From: Planctomycetota bacterium
GTDB taxonomy: Bacteria > Planctomycetota > SZUA-567 > H5-PLA8
Assembly (NCBI GenBank): GCA_015075375.1
Contig: JABTUM010000001.1
Span: 1,421,201-1,485,200 of the forward strand
Length of the DNA: 64,000 nt
Direction: 5' to 3'
In this document: positions 38,217 through 46,245 of the stretch, one piece after another
Position numbering within the stretch: position 1 is the first letter of the stretch
Layout: every line of letters begins with the position of its first letter
Translations under genes and position numbers: made by a program
The notes under the pieces: generated by a model
Database searches by the model: none
The model's input: the letters and a program-made list of their open reading frames with translations, nothing else
What the model was told of the DNA's origin: nothing

Positions 38217-38411
38217 TCAGCGCCCGGTCCGCTGGCGATGGCCTTGTTGGTCGGGCTGGTGGAACTCGGGCGTTCGGCGATCGGTCACGGTGGTGCCTAG
38301 CGCTTCTTCAAGTTTGCGGGTGAGATCCTGGCAAGACGGCCCGGACTGGCCTTCGACCCGTACCTCTACTTCGCCTTCGGGCGAGATGCTCACAACGATC
38401 TGGCGCGGCAT
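38217..38411 (-). CDS. DUF2997 family protein
   Basis: The 64-aa product starts at 38411 with GGAG 8 nt upstream. The pattern IVVSISPEGEVEVRVEGQ, then GPSCQDLTRKLEEALG and a C-terminal PEFHQ fits DUF2997, a short beta-beta-alpha protein usually encoded beside DUF1257 (Ycf35) and a Ycf46-like ATPase. All three occur within 3 kb here. The function is unknown. Confidence 0.7.
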   Translation of the reverse strand: MPRQIVVSISPEGEVEVRVEGQSGPSCQDLTRKLEEALGTTVTDRRTPEFHQPDQQGHRQRTGR

Positions 38412-38446
38412 GTGGCTGGCTCCTTTGCGATAGGTGGGACTTCGAC

Positions 38447-38806
38447 TCAGGCGCGCAGGCGAAGCAGGATCGTCCCGTCGGCGCGCTCTTCGCGCTGGAC
38501 GCTGGCGCCCAGGCGCTGGGCGTGGCGCAGGGCGACCCGCTCGGAGTAGCGCCGCAGGAGCGCATGCAGTTCGCGCGTCGCGCCCCACTGGCCCTCGAAG
38601 TTATCGTACTGGACCGTGCCGTCGTGCAGTACGGCCACGGGGTAGGTCCAGCCCTTGAGCTGCAAGCTGGCGGCGCTCTTGACGACGCCCGAGTAGAGCC
38701 GGACTTCCGGCTGCCCGAGGTCGCAGGGGATGTTCAGTTCCCCGCAGACCTCGGCGAGCAAGGCCTGGTCTTTCAGCTTCACCTTCACGGTAGCGATGTG
38801 GCTCAT
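38447..38806 (-). CDS. DUF1257 (Ycf35-like) protein
   Basis: The 119-aa product begins MSHIATVKVKLKDQALLAEV, which is the usual DUF1257/Ycf35 start, and has WTYPVAVLHDGTVQYDN and GQWGATRELHALLRRYS. Ycf35 is conserved in cyanobacteria and plastids and in many mobile elements; its role is unknown. It heads a unit with DUF2997 and is divergent from the NYN gene, with 115 nt between. Confidence 0.75.
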   Translation of the reverse strand: MSHIATVKVKLKDQALLAEVCGELNIPCDLGQPEVRLYSGVVKSAASLQLKGWTYPVAVLHDGTVQYDNFEGQWGATRELHALLRRYSERVALRHAQRLGASVQREERADGTILLRLRA

Positions 38807-38921
38807 GGGGTTCTCCGGATACGGGGTGTGCGTTCGCCCACTTCGGCGCGGAAACAATGCGGTATAAGTCGTGTCTTCCTTTCAGCAGGCAACTCACCTG
38901 GGAACACGAACGAGGGTTGCA

Positions 38922-39464
38922 ATGGCCAAACGCGTGACCTGGATCATTGACGGCGGCTATATGCATGCCTCTTCGCCTGGCCGATTCGATTACCTCAAGC
39001 TCAAGCAACTGCTCGAAGGCCCCGGCGATGGGCGCTTCGTCGAGAGCTACTTTCTGGACAGCAAGCCGCCGGAGCCCAACGAGAAGCAGGACGCCTTCAT
39101 ACGCTGGCTTAAGCAGGCCAGTCCCAGCGGTCCGCAGTTCCGAGTGCTGCATTACCCGCTGAAGGTCCAGCGCATCCCCTGTCCGGCCTGCGGCAAAGAA
39201 CACGAACGCCCGGTCCAGAAGGGAGTGGACGTGGGCATCGCGACGCTCCTGATCAAACTGGCCGCGCAGGATAAGTACGATCGGGTGCTGCTTTCGTCCG
39301 GTGACGGAGACCTGATGGATGCGGTTTCTTACGTGAAGGACGACCTGAAGAAAGAGGTCTATGTGGCTGGTTTCGAGCGGTCCGTCTCGTCGGATCTTCA
39401 GAGCGTAGCCAATAGGTGTGTGTGGCTGAACCCACATTGGGATGAGTTCAAGAAGGACGCCTAA
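38922..39464 (+). CDS. NYN-domain (LabA/DUF88-like) protein
   Basis: The start at 38922 (MAKRVTWIIDGGY) matches the family N-terminus. The acidic residues of the NYN/PIN-like fold are visible in WIIDGGY, GVDVGIATLL and SSGDGDLMDAVSYV. A CPACGKEH zinc-knuckle-like insertion sits at ~85. NYN proteins are predicted RNases or nucleic-acid-binding proteins. It is convergent with the AAA ATPase gene, and the two stop codons overlap at 39461-39464. Confidence 0.82.
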   Translation: MAKRVTWIIDGGYMHASSPGRFDYLKLKQLLEGPGDGRFVESYFLDSKPPEPNEKQDAFIRWLKQASPSGPQFRVLHYPLKVQRIPCPACGKEHERPVQKGVDVGIATLLIKLAAQDKYDRVLLSSGDGDLMDAVSYVKDDLKKEVYVAGFERSVSSDLQSVANRCVWLNPHWDEFKKDA

Positions 39465-41020
39465 ACCTCAACGGTCACCTGCTTCCTGGCCTCGTCGGCT
39501 TCGATCGGGCGCCCGGCGGGCACGGCCCGGCCGCTACGGCACCATTCGCGCAAGGCGTCGATCTTCTCGGCCATGGTCCGCGAAAGCGGCACGGTGTTCC
39601 GGATCGCCTGGAGCACGTCGGCCGGCCGGACCTTGCGTTCGCCGTCGTCGAAGGCTTCGACCAAGGCCGCTTGGACGGCCGCTTCCAGTTCGGCGCCCGT
39701 AAAGCCCGAGCACGCCCCGGCCAAGTCGGCAAGCTCGCCCTTCTTAAAGGAGGCCTGGGCCTGCTCCAGATGAATACGCAGGATCTCGCCGCGCGCCGCC
39801 GCGTCGGGCAGATCCACAGCGAAGATCTCGTCGAAGCGGCCTTTGCGTAACAACTCCGGCGGCAACACGCCGATCTCGTTTGCGGTGGCCACGACGAAGC
39901 ACTCGGCCTGCTTATCGGAAAGCCAGGTCAAGAGCGCTCCGAAGACCCGTTGCGAAGTCCCGCCGTCCTGCCCTCCGCCTTGGGCGAAGCCCTTCTCGAT
40001 CTCGTCGACCAGAACCACGCACGGCGCGATGGCCTCGGCCGTGCGGATCGCCTGGCGCAGATTGCTTTCGGACTCGCCCACGAGGCTCCCGTACAGGCGC
40101 CCGGCATCGAGCCGGACCAGCGGGAGTTTCCAGGCCGCGGCGATGGCGCGCGCCGCCAGCGTCTTGCCCGTACCGGGGACGCCCACCAAGAGCAGCCCCT
40201 TAGGCGCATGGATTCCCGCAGCCCGGGCGTTGTCTTCGAATAGCCGCCGGCGTTTGGTGACCCAGCCCTTCAGGAGTTCCAGCCCCCCCACCCCGTCCAG
40301 ATCGCGCTGCGGCTCTTCGTATTCCAGCACGCCGCTTCGGCGTACGATCTGGCGCTTCTCGCGAATGGCCAGACCGATCGAGTCGGCGCCCAAAGCCCGG
40401 TAGCTGACCAACGAAAGGGCTACGATGCTGCGCGTCTCGTCGAGCGTGAGCCCCTGGCAGGCCCGGGCCAACTCGGGCAACGCCGCTTCGTCGATGCTGA
40501 CCTTGTCGGCCAGTTGCGCGCGGTACAGGACCGCCAGGGACTGGATGAACTCACCAAGCTCGGCCCGCGTGGGCAGCGGCAGGTTCGCGACGAACAGATC
40601 GGCCTGCAACTCGGGCGGGATCTTCCAATCGCGCCCGACCAGCACGATCGCTTTCCCGGAGCCCCGCGCGTGCGTCAACGCCTCGCGCAGCGCCCGCACG
40701 AAATACGGGTTCGAGAGTTCCGCCCACGGATCGAGCAAGGACAGGACGATATTTTCGGCGGACTTCTTGAAGTGCGCAAAGGCGTCGTCCAGGGCACAGG
40801 GCTCCTGGACGGGCATGCTGGGCAGATCGTCGCTGGGCGGGACCTGATGCAGCCCGGAGGCCGAAGACCAGCGCCAGAGCACCCGCGGCGCCAGTTGACT
40901 GGACAGGGCTTGCACGGCCTGGCGCAAGGCTTCCAGCGCGCGAGCCTCTTCGAGTGTGCGTAAATGCACGCCCGGCAGGCGTGCCTTCAAGGCAGCGAGC
41001 AGTACCGTCATGGCCTGCAT
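39461..41020 (-). CDS. AAA ATPase, Ycf46/FtsH-like single AAA domain
   Basis: The start at 41020 follows AGGAGG. The first ~240 residues form a helical domain with a degenerate AAA-like segment, as in Ycf46. The active AAA core has Walker [16 protein letters not shown], Walker [13 protein letters not shown], sensor region [16 protein letters not shown] and the arginine-finger region RKGRFDEIF. It probably remodels a protein partner; DUF1257 and DUF2997 are its usual neighbours. It sits at the end of the long minus-strand operon that includes the ubiquitin-like cassette. Confidence 0.85.
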   Translation of the reverse strand: MQAMTVLLAALKARLPGVHLRTLEEARALEALRQAVQALSSQLAPRVLWRWSSASGLHQVPPSDDLPSMPVQEPCALDDAFAHFKKSAENIVLSLLDPWAELSNPYFVRALREALTHARGSGKAIVLVGRDWKIPPELQADLFVANLPLPTRAELGEFIQSLAVLYRAQLADKVSIDEAALPELARACQGLTLDETRSIVALSLVSYRALGADSIGLAIREKRQIVRRSGVLEYEEPQRDLDGVGGLELLKGWVTKRRRLFEDNARAAGIHAPKGLLLVGVPGTGKTLAARAIAAAWKLPLVRLDAGRLYGSLVGESESNLRQAIRTAEAIAPCVVLVDEIEKGFAQGGGQDGGTSQRVFGALLTWLSDKQAECFVVATANEIGVLPPELLRKGRFDEIFAVDLPDAAARGEILRIHLEQAQASFKKGELADLAGACSGFTGAELEAAVQAALVEAFDDGERKVRPADVLQAIRNTVPLSRTMAEKIDALREWCRSGRAVPAGRPIEADEARKQVTVEV

Positions 41021-41085
41021 ATGAGTGCCTCCTGTTCAGGGGTTGGGGAAAAGAGCGCGCTCGCGGTGAGCGACGTGATAGGTAC

Positions 41086-42096
41086 TTACGCTTCCAAGGC
41101 CGGCGCTCGGCCCGCGACCACCGGCAACTGAATTGTCTCCGGGCCTTCCAGGACCACGCGCGCCTCGCGCACTCGCGCCGAGCGGATCGGCGGGAGCTCC
41201 CCTGCGTAGGCATGGCGGACAATTTGCCCCAACGCCCCGCCCACCTTCCCGGCGTGCGCCAACGCCGCGATCACGTCCAGGTCGGCCTGGGCCACCAGCG
41301 CCAGGTCCAGTTCGGAGTCGCGGACCTGGCCCAAGAGCCCTGCGGCGTCGGCCGAGAGGCTGCGCGCGAAGAGTTTGATCCGCTCCAGCTGAGCGGTCAG
41401 CTCTTCCCAGCGGTTCCTGGCTTTGCGCGGGGTGAGCGCATCGCCCTGAGCCTCCAGCGTCTTCATCTCGCCGACCACGCGGGCAAGATCCCCGCGCACG
41501 GCTTCAACGAGCATCTCCAAGGCCTTATCGCGGACCATGGTGTTCTCTGCCCCCACGGGGACGGTCACGCACTGCCCGCCCAGATCGCGCACGAAGGCCG
41601 CGACCTGGTCCATCAGAGTACGGTTTTCCCGAGGCACGAAGTAGATCGCCCCGGCGTGGCGCAGCTTCACCATCCCTTTTTGGGCGTCGAAGATCCGGCG
41701 CACGACCTTCGTGATGTCCCCGGCCAGGTACAACGCGCCGTACTGCGCGAAGAGCGCTTGGACCTTCTCCAGGAGCACCGTGTTATCGGCGCCCACGGAC
41801 TGGTTCACCTTATCGAACCAAAACGCGGCTTCGAACTCATACCCCAGGCGGTTCTCCTCGCGGTAGCGCCTTGAGAGCTGCCAGGTCCAGCGCGTCTCGG
41901 TCTCGCCGACCTCGTCGATCAGCCCGTCGTCGCGGAGTTTGTTCTTGGCCCGCGAGAAACAGAAGCGCTTGGCCAGGTCGCGGGCCATCTGCGGATCGAG
42001 GCCCGAGGCCTCCAGGCTTGAACGGACGCGGTCGGTGGTGACGGGCACGAGCCCGTCCAGGAAAAACACCGTGCCTAACGACAGGTTCGTGGTCAT
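41086..42096 (-). CDS. Conserved hypothetical protein, 336 aa
   Basis: GGAG precedes the start. The N-terminal half (GTVFFLDGLVPVTTDRVRSS; RFCFSRAKNKLRDDGLI) looks like a nucleic-acid-binding or replication-type fold, and the middle has MVKLRHAGAIYFVPREN. The C-terminal half is helical (RNRWEELTAQLERIKLFARS). I do not assign a family with confidence. It lies between the ThiF-side hypothetical and the AAA ATPase, so it is probably part of the same functional set. Confidence 0.6.
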   Translation of the reverse strand: MTTNLSLGTVFFLDGLVPVTTDRVRSSLEASGLDPQMARDLAKRFCFSRAKNKLRDDGLIDEVGETETRWTWQLSRRYREENRLGYEFEAAFWFDKVNQSVGADNTVLLEKVQALFAQYGALYLAGDITKVVRRIFDAQKGMVKLRHAGAIYFVPRENRTLMDQVAAFVRDLGGQCVTVPVGAENTMVRDKALEMLVEAVRGDLARVVGEMKTLEAQGDALTPRKARNRWEELTAQLERIKLFARSLSADAAGLLGQVRDSELDLALVAQADLDVIAALAHAGKVGGALGQIVRHAYAGELPPIRSARVREARVVLEGPETIQLPVVAGRAPALEA

Positions 42097-42186
42097 GGGC
42101 TAGCTCCAGGTTCAGGGGTTGGAAAAGCGGAATTCCCCAAAAACGTGGGGAGCGTGAAATGCGTGAACGTTTCTGCGGACGAATCC

Positions 42187-42936
42187 CTACGCGGAAGCGC
42201 GGGCCAGCGAAACCAAGAGCGGGGGGAATATCCGAATGCCCCGTTCTTTCGCAAACGCGTCCCACTCGCGGTCGAGCCGGTCGGTGTCGCAATCCATCTG
42301 GTCGCGGAACGAATCGAGCACATGGTCCAGGAAAGGGTCACAGTCTTCGTCGCAATCCCACTCGGAATCGACGACCTCGTCTTCGGCAGCTTCCTGGTCG
42401 GCTTGAAGTTGCATGCGCTCGGCAGCACGCGCGGCGTTGCGTTGGACGCGCGCTTCGCGCTCTTGCGGGTCCAGGTCCGCTTCGTCCGCGTCTTCGTCTT
42501 CTTCGACGTCCTCGGCCAGAGGGCCGTCGTAGGTGCCGTAGATATTACGGTACGCGCTGTCGCAACCCTCGCAGTAACCGCGGCAGCCCTCACGCACGTC
42601 GTCGTAGTCGGGCAAGTCCACGCCGCGCTTCTTCCAGTCCGGGTAGACGCGGTTGGTGAACTCGATCAACAGCCCACGCAGATGGGCGACGGGTACGTCC
42701 TCGAATAAATCTTCACCCAGTTCCTGATCGTTCGAGAAGGCAAACGAAGGCGATCCGGTCATGCGCCGGACGATCTGTTCCATCCATGCGACGTATTCGG
42801 GGATCCACAGGCCGTCGCCTTCGTCCATCGAGTAGTGGTCCCGCGAGTCCGTGGCGGTAAGTGGGAGGATCACCTGCGTACTGGGGTTATGGGCGGCCTG
42901 AACCACGTGGGCCGCATGCAGGACGAAGATCGGCAT
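42187..42936 (-). CDS. Acidic hypothetical protein in the Ubl operon
   Basis: The start at 42936 (MPIFVLHAAHVVQ) has GGAG upstream; the longer frame is not supported. Features are a conserved-looking N-terminal region, a cysteine cluster CRGYCEGC near residue 120, and a strongly acidic middle (residues ~140-200). It starts 8 nt after the ThiF gene. It could be a substrate, adaptor or E3-like partner of the conjugation cassette; that is only inference from position. Confidence 0.55.
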   Translation of the reverse strand: MPIFVLHAAHVVQAAHNPSTQVILPLTATDSRDHYSMDEGDGLWIPEYVAWMEQIVRRMTGSPSFAFSNDQELGEDLFEDVPVAHLRGLLIEFTNRVYPDWKKRGVDLPDYDDVREGCRGYCEGCDSAYRNIYGTYDGPLAEDVEEDEDADEADLDPQEREARVQRNAARAAERMQLQADQEAAEDEVVDSEWDCDEDCDPFLDHVLDSFRDQMDCDTDRLDREWDAFAKERGIRIFPPLLVSLARASA

Positions 42937-42944
42937 AGGCTCTC

Positions 42945-43667
42945 CTATCGTGGTGCGGCCGGGACCAGCGCCATCGCGCAGGCTCCCGCGTCGAAGTAAA
43001 GCTCCTGCGGCACGACCGAGTTCTTGCGCCGGCCGTGGCGCTCGCCGTAGGTCCATAGCGCATGAAACGCGGCCAAGAGCCCCGCGGCGGCCATGAAGTT
43101 CGTCACCAAAAGCTGGGTCTCGCCCTGTTCGATCAGATCTTCGCAGCCGGCCTCGGCGCGGTCGCCGGCCTGGATCTGCGCGACTTCGGGGTGGCGCGTG
43201 AGCAAGGGCATGGTCCGATCCTGCCCGCCCCTGCGAAGCGTCACGTGGACGTTACCGTCCAAACGTTCGTTCCCGGCCGATAGAACGCAAACGTCGCGTA
43301 GCCTTCCGGCCTGCAACGCGATGCGATGGCGCGCCGGGTGGTTGTCCACCGCCACCAGCACGATCGTGCGCTCGCGTACGGCGTCGGCCACCGAGCGGTC
43401 GGTGACGTACTCGGGATGCGCATAGAGCCGCAGCGCCGGGTAGTGGGTCTGGAAGCACTCGGCCTGGACCTGCGCCTTGTTCGCGCCCAGGCGTTCGAAG
43501 GCAAACTCCTGGCGCTGGGCGTTGCGTTCGGCATAGCGATCGCCGTCCCAGAGATGAATCTCGCCGACGTAGAGCTCGGCGTTCACGAAGCGCAGCAGCG
43601 GGGCCAGGAGCCAGCTCCCGATCCCGCCGCAGCCGACGAGGACGATCCGTTCAGCGTGTGGCCGCAT
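42945..43667 (-). CDS. ThiF/E1-like adenylyltransferase (PRTRC ThiF-type)
   Basis: Activates a ubiquitin-like protein by C-terminal adenylation. The nucleotide site VGCGGIGS (residues 11-18), Asp41, Asn49, Arg52, Lys64 and the VAVDNHPARH motif (Asp108) are all in place. A candidate catalytic cysteine is Cys175 in AEAGCEDLIEQGETQ. The size (240 aa) is that of the compact ThiF proteins in PRTRC cassettes, without a ubiquitin-fold domain. The start overlaps the JAMM gene by 17 nt and has GGAG upstream, so translation is probably coupled. Confidence 0.85.
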   Translation of the reverse strand: MRPHAERIVLVGCGGIGSWLLAPLLRFVNAELYVGEIHLWDGDRYAERNAQRQEFAFERLGANKAQVQAECFQTHYPALRLYAHPEYVTDRSVADAVRERTIVLVAVDNHPARHRIALQAGRLRDVCVLSAGNERLDGNVHVTLRRGGQDRTMPLLTRHPEVAQIQAGDRAEAGCEDLIEQGETQLLVTNFMAAAGLLAAFHALWTYGERHGRRKNSVVPQELYFDAGACAMALVPAAPR

Positions 43668-44499
43668 GGCGTTCTCCAGGTTGGGGTTCGAAACGTTCGG
43701 CTTCGTAGATCCGCGCGTCGAGGTCTTCGCGCAAGGACTCCAGGTAAAGCACGTACTCTTCGCGGGTTTCGAAATCTTCGGGAGCCGCTTCTTCCCAAAG
43801 CGACGGGGGTCCCCACCCTGACTCCACGGGCTCCTGGCGTGGCCGGCTTCGGGGTTCCTCGGGCGCCTGCGCGACTTGGGCCAGCCACTTCGGATCGGCC
43901 GGCGGCAGGGGATCGAGTTGGACCACCTCGTTGAGTTGCGACTTGAAGGCCTTGCCGGCGATCATCCAGCGGCAGGCGTAGCTGCGTTGCGGTTGGTCCA
44001 CGTGCCCAACGGTGATGTGCAGACCGTCGAAATGCGCTTCGTCTTCGTCGTCGGTTCCGGAATGGAACGCATTCACGTGCGCATGGCTGTGGACGGTCCC
44101 AAAGAGTTGATAGCCGGCGGGCGGCTCGGGGAGGTCGGCCAGGCTGTACTCAACATGCAGTCCACGGACAACTTGCGGCGGCGCGAGCGCCTCCCAACGC
44201 CGCTTCTCCGGATCGCAGTACAGAAGCACCACCGCCTCCGAGCCGTACTTCGCGAAGATAGCCACGAAGAACGACTCGATCCGCCGGAATAGATCCAGTG
44301 GCAGCTTGGGTACGTGCAGCTGGGCGCCTTCTTTCAAATCGGCCAGGCCGGCCACTTCGCCGGCCGGGACACATGCGCTGTAGAAGGGATTTCGGATGAC
44401 CTTGAACAGCCCCGTGGCGCCGGCGGCGTAACACAGGGCCTCTTTCGGCAACTCCGGCTCAGCGCCCGGAGCGGGCTTGGGGATCGGATGGATCTGCAC
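43651..44499 (-). CDS. JAMM/JAB-domain isopeptidase (PRTRC protein A-like)
   Basis: The start is GTG 44499, with AGGAGG 7 nt upstream; the longer ATG frame has no ribosome site. The zinc motif HxHx7SxxD is perfect: His137, His139, Ser147 and Asp150 in VHSHAHVNAFHSGTD. JAMM enzymes remove or process ubiquitin-like modifiers. After the catalytic domain (~60-205) there is a Pro/Glu-rich linker and a C-terminal helical tail (YVLYLESLREDLDARIYEAE), making it longer (282 aa) than the usual PRTRC A. It overlaps its neighbours at both ends. Confidence 0.82.
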   Translation of the reverse strand: MQIHPIPKPAPGAEPELPKEALCYAAGATGLFKVIRNPFYSACVPAGEVAGLADLKEGAQLHVPKLPLDLFRRIESFFVAIFAKYGSEAVVLLYCDPEKRRWEALAPPQVVRGLHVEYSLADLPEPPAGYQLFGTVHSHAHVNAFHSGTDDEDEAHFDGLHITVGHVDQPQRSYACRWMIAGKAFKSQLNEVVQLDPLPPADPKWLAQVAQAPEEPRSRPRQEPVESGWGPPSLWEEAAPEDFETREEYVLYLESLREDLDARIYEAERFEPQPGERHAATR

Positions 44500-44791
44500 G
44501 CGCGGACCTCCTGCGTTTGGCCGGGGAAGCACTCGGAGCGGACAACCGCCCCAGCGTGTCTTGCAACGTTCGGAACGGTTCGGTCTGCTGCTGAAGCGCT
44601 TCGCTAAGCGGGACGGAACTGCGGGCGTAGCACGTAAACTGTGCGGCCAGTACCTGTCCGGGCGATCCGGGCAACTGCGCCAAGGCGTCCAGATCTTCGG
44701 TCAGAAGATCGCCCAGAAAGTCGCCCAGCGAGCGGCTCTCGAACGGCGGGCAGTTTTGAAGAGCGGCTTCCACGGCATCGAAGGGCTTCAC
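44459..44791 (-). CDS. Small hypothetical protein of the Ubl cassette
   Basis: Starts with GTG at 44791 and ends 41 nt inside the JAMM gene. It has an acidic-hydrophobic N-terminal half (SLGDFLGDLLTEDLDALAQL) and a basic C-terminus. I recognise no family. Its place between the E2-like and JAMM genes suggests a cassette-specific factor. Confidence 0.55.
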   Translation of the reverse strand: MKPFDAVEAALQNCPPFESRSLGDFLGDLLTEDLDALAQLPGSPGQVLAAQFTCYARSSVPLSEALQQQTEPFRTLQDTLGRLSAPSASPAKRRRSARADPSDPQARSGR

Positions 44792-44811
44792 GAGTAGCGA
44801 TCCTTTCTGGG

Positions 44812-45561
44812 TTAGGGGCTGGGGGCCAGGTGCTGCAAGAGGCCGCCAAGGCTAGCCTGGCGGTGCGGCCGGTAGGTGATCTGGCGGTGGAAGGCCGGAT
44901 CGGCGGCGCTCTTTTCGGCCCAGTCCGCCAGGCTGGCGATTTCCAGGCTCTCGAACTCCGGCATCAAGTCCGAGTTCCAGGCCGAATCCAGGACCCCGTG
45001 AACGGCCGCATCGATCCGGTCGGCCAAAGGCGTCGCGCAGTCGCCGGTCGTAATGTTGCCCATGCAGATGGGGCCGTGCCCTTCGTGATAAATGTTCGGC
45101 ATGGGCAGGCAGAATATCGGCGTGTTCCGTTCGGTCTCGCGCACGGAGGTCTTCACGGCCACGACCCACAGGTCCGTAACGACGGTGGCCGCCTCCGCCG
45201 CGGCCTGGTTCGTGCGGCAGATCCAGAGCGTGCGCGGCCAGGAGAGGTTCAACGCCACGGCTTCGGGCGGTTCGCCGGAGTCGTCCTCGTCGGCTTCGGC
45301 GCCGGGATCGCCGTTGAAAAGAATGCGTTGCATACCCGGGGCGCGTTCGATCACGAACAAGCTCGAACTGCGCTTCTGGGCGTCGAAGCGCCGCGCCATG
45401 AGCACGCAGCCTTCGGGCAATACGCCCGTATCCACCGGCTGCATGCGCGCGATCTCGGCCAGAAAATCTTCCGTGCGGGCTTCGCGTTCGATCACCGTCC
45501 GTTCCAGGCGCACCAGCCCGCCTTCGATGGCGATGCGCCGGCGTTCTTCTGATGTGGCCAT
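44812..45561 (-). CDS. E2-like protein (PRTRC protein B-like)
   Basis: Starts at 45561 after GGAG. Residues ~100-175 have the layout of a divergent ubiquitin-conjugating fold, with LPMPNIYHEGHGPICMGN resembling the E2 active-site region: a proline-asparagine pair, then a glycine-rich turn and Cys166 as candidate nucleophile. PRTRC protein B shares this 'PN...G..C.G' pattern. The N-terminal ~90 residues are beta-rich with an acidic loop (DEDDSGEPPE). It lies 82 nt after the Ubl gene. Confidence 0.7.
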   Translation of the reverse strand: MATSEERRRIAIEGGLVRLERTVIEREARTEDFLAEIARMQPVDTGVLPEGCVLMARRFDAQKRSSSLFVIERAPGMQRILFNGDPGAEADEDDSGEPPEAVALNLSWPRTLWICRTNQAAAEAATVVTDLWVVAVKTSVRETERNTPIFCLPMPNIYHEGHGPICMGNITTGDCATPLADRIDAAVHGVLDSAWNSDLMPEFESLEIASLADWAEKSAADPAFHRQITYRPHRQASLGGLLQHLAPSP

Positions 45562-45643
45562 GGGGGCTCCTGGGTTTATGGCGGCGCGCCCAAAGCCGGG
45601 CCGGGCTACAGGCGCGCCGCCTAGGGTGGACTCCGGCCGAGGG

Positions 45644-45859
45644 CTACGCGCCCTTCTCGCCGGCGACCTTCACGAACTCGACGCTCGCGCCCTCGGGGAC
45701 GCTCTGGCCATCGACGGCCGGGAGCCCGTTGACGCGGACCTGCGCCGAGTCGGGGACGTTTAAGAGGTCGCCGACCTCCTCGCGGACCTGCGCGACGGAC
45801 TTCCCGGCCAGCGTCTCCAGCGTGAGCGTGTTGACGCCGTGGCGTACGGTTACGGCCAT
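45644..45859 (-). CDS. Small ubiquitin-like (ThiS/MoaD-type beta-grasp) protein, PRTRC C-like
   Basis: The 71-aa product starts at 45859 with AGGAGG upstream. The pattern VTVRHGVNTLTLET, SVAQVREEVGDLL, AQVRVNGLPAVDGQSVPEG and ASVEFVKVAGEKGA is that of a beta-grasp modifier. The C-terminus ends GEKGA rather than diglycine, so conjugation may need trimming after the KG or uses a different chemistry. It is the probable substrate of the E1-like and E2-like proteins encoded just downstream. Confidence 0.78.
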   Translation of the reverse strand: MAVTVRHGVNTLTLETLAGKSVAQVREEVGDLLNVPDSAQVRVNGLPAVDGQSVPEGASVEFVKVAGEKGA

Positions 45860-45946
45860 GGGTACGACCCTCCTTAAAGAGAGTGTGGGATGGCCCGGGC
45901 TTCCAAGCCCGGGCGAAAGAGATCTGCGAAGCACGTGGAATGGGTC

Positions 45947-46201
45947 TTACGGCATGGACTTCAGGAGCGAGTCCGGTGGCGGGCCCAGCGGATGCGCGCA
46001 ACGCTCGCAAACAATCAAGAAGGAGAGTTTAGCGTCGAACGTGCGCGGTTCCGTCATCTCGTGATGCCAGCGGCCCGGCGTGGCTTGGGATACGTGGTGA
46101 ACTCTCAGCGTGGCGACGTACAAGGCAAAGTTTTTGTCGTTTCCGCAGTGCGGACAATGCGTCACCAACTGCGCCGAGCTTCGGCGCTTGCGTCGGGTCA
46201 T
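45947..46201 (-). CDS. Small zinc-ribbon protein
   Basis: The 84-aa product starts at 46201 (MTRRKRRSSAQL) after GGAG. CPHCGND and CERCAHPLGPP form a split zinc ribbon. Such proteins are common in mobile elements. Its role is unknown. Confidence 0.6.
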   Translation of the reverse strand: MTRRKRRSSAQLVTHCPHCGNDKNFALYVATLRVHHVSQATPGRWHHEMTEPRTFDAKLSFLIVCERCAHPLGPPPDSLLKSMP

Positions 46202-46245
46202 TTTGATCTCCGGGTGGGTAAGACGAAATGTAGTACGAGTAACAG

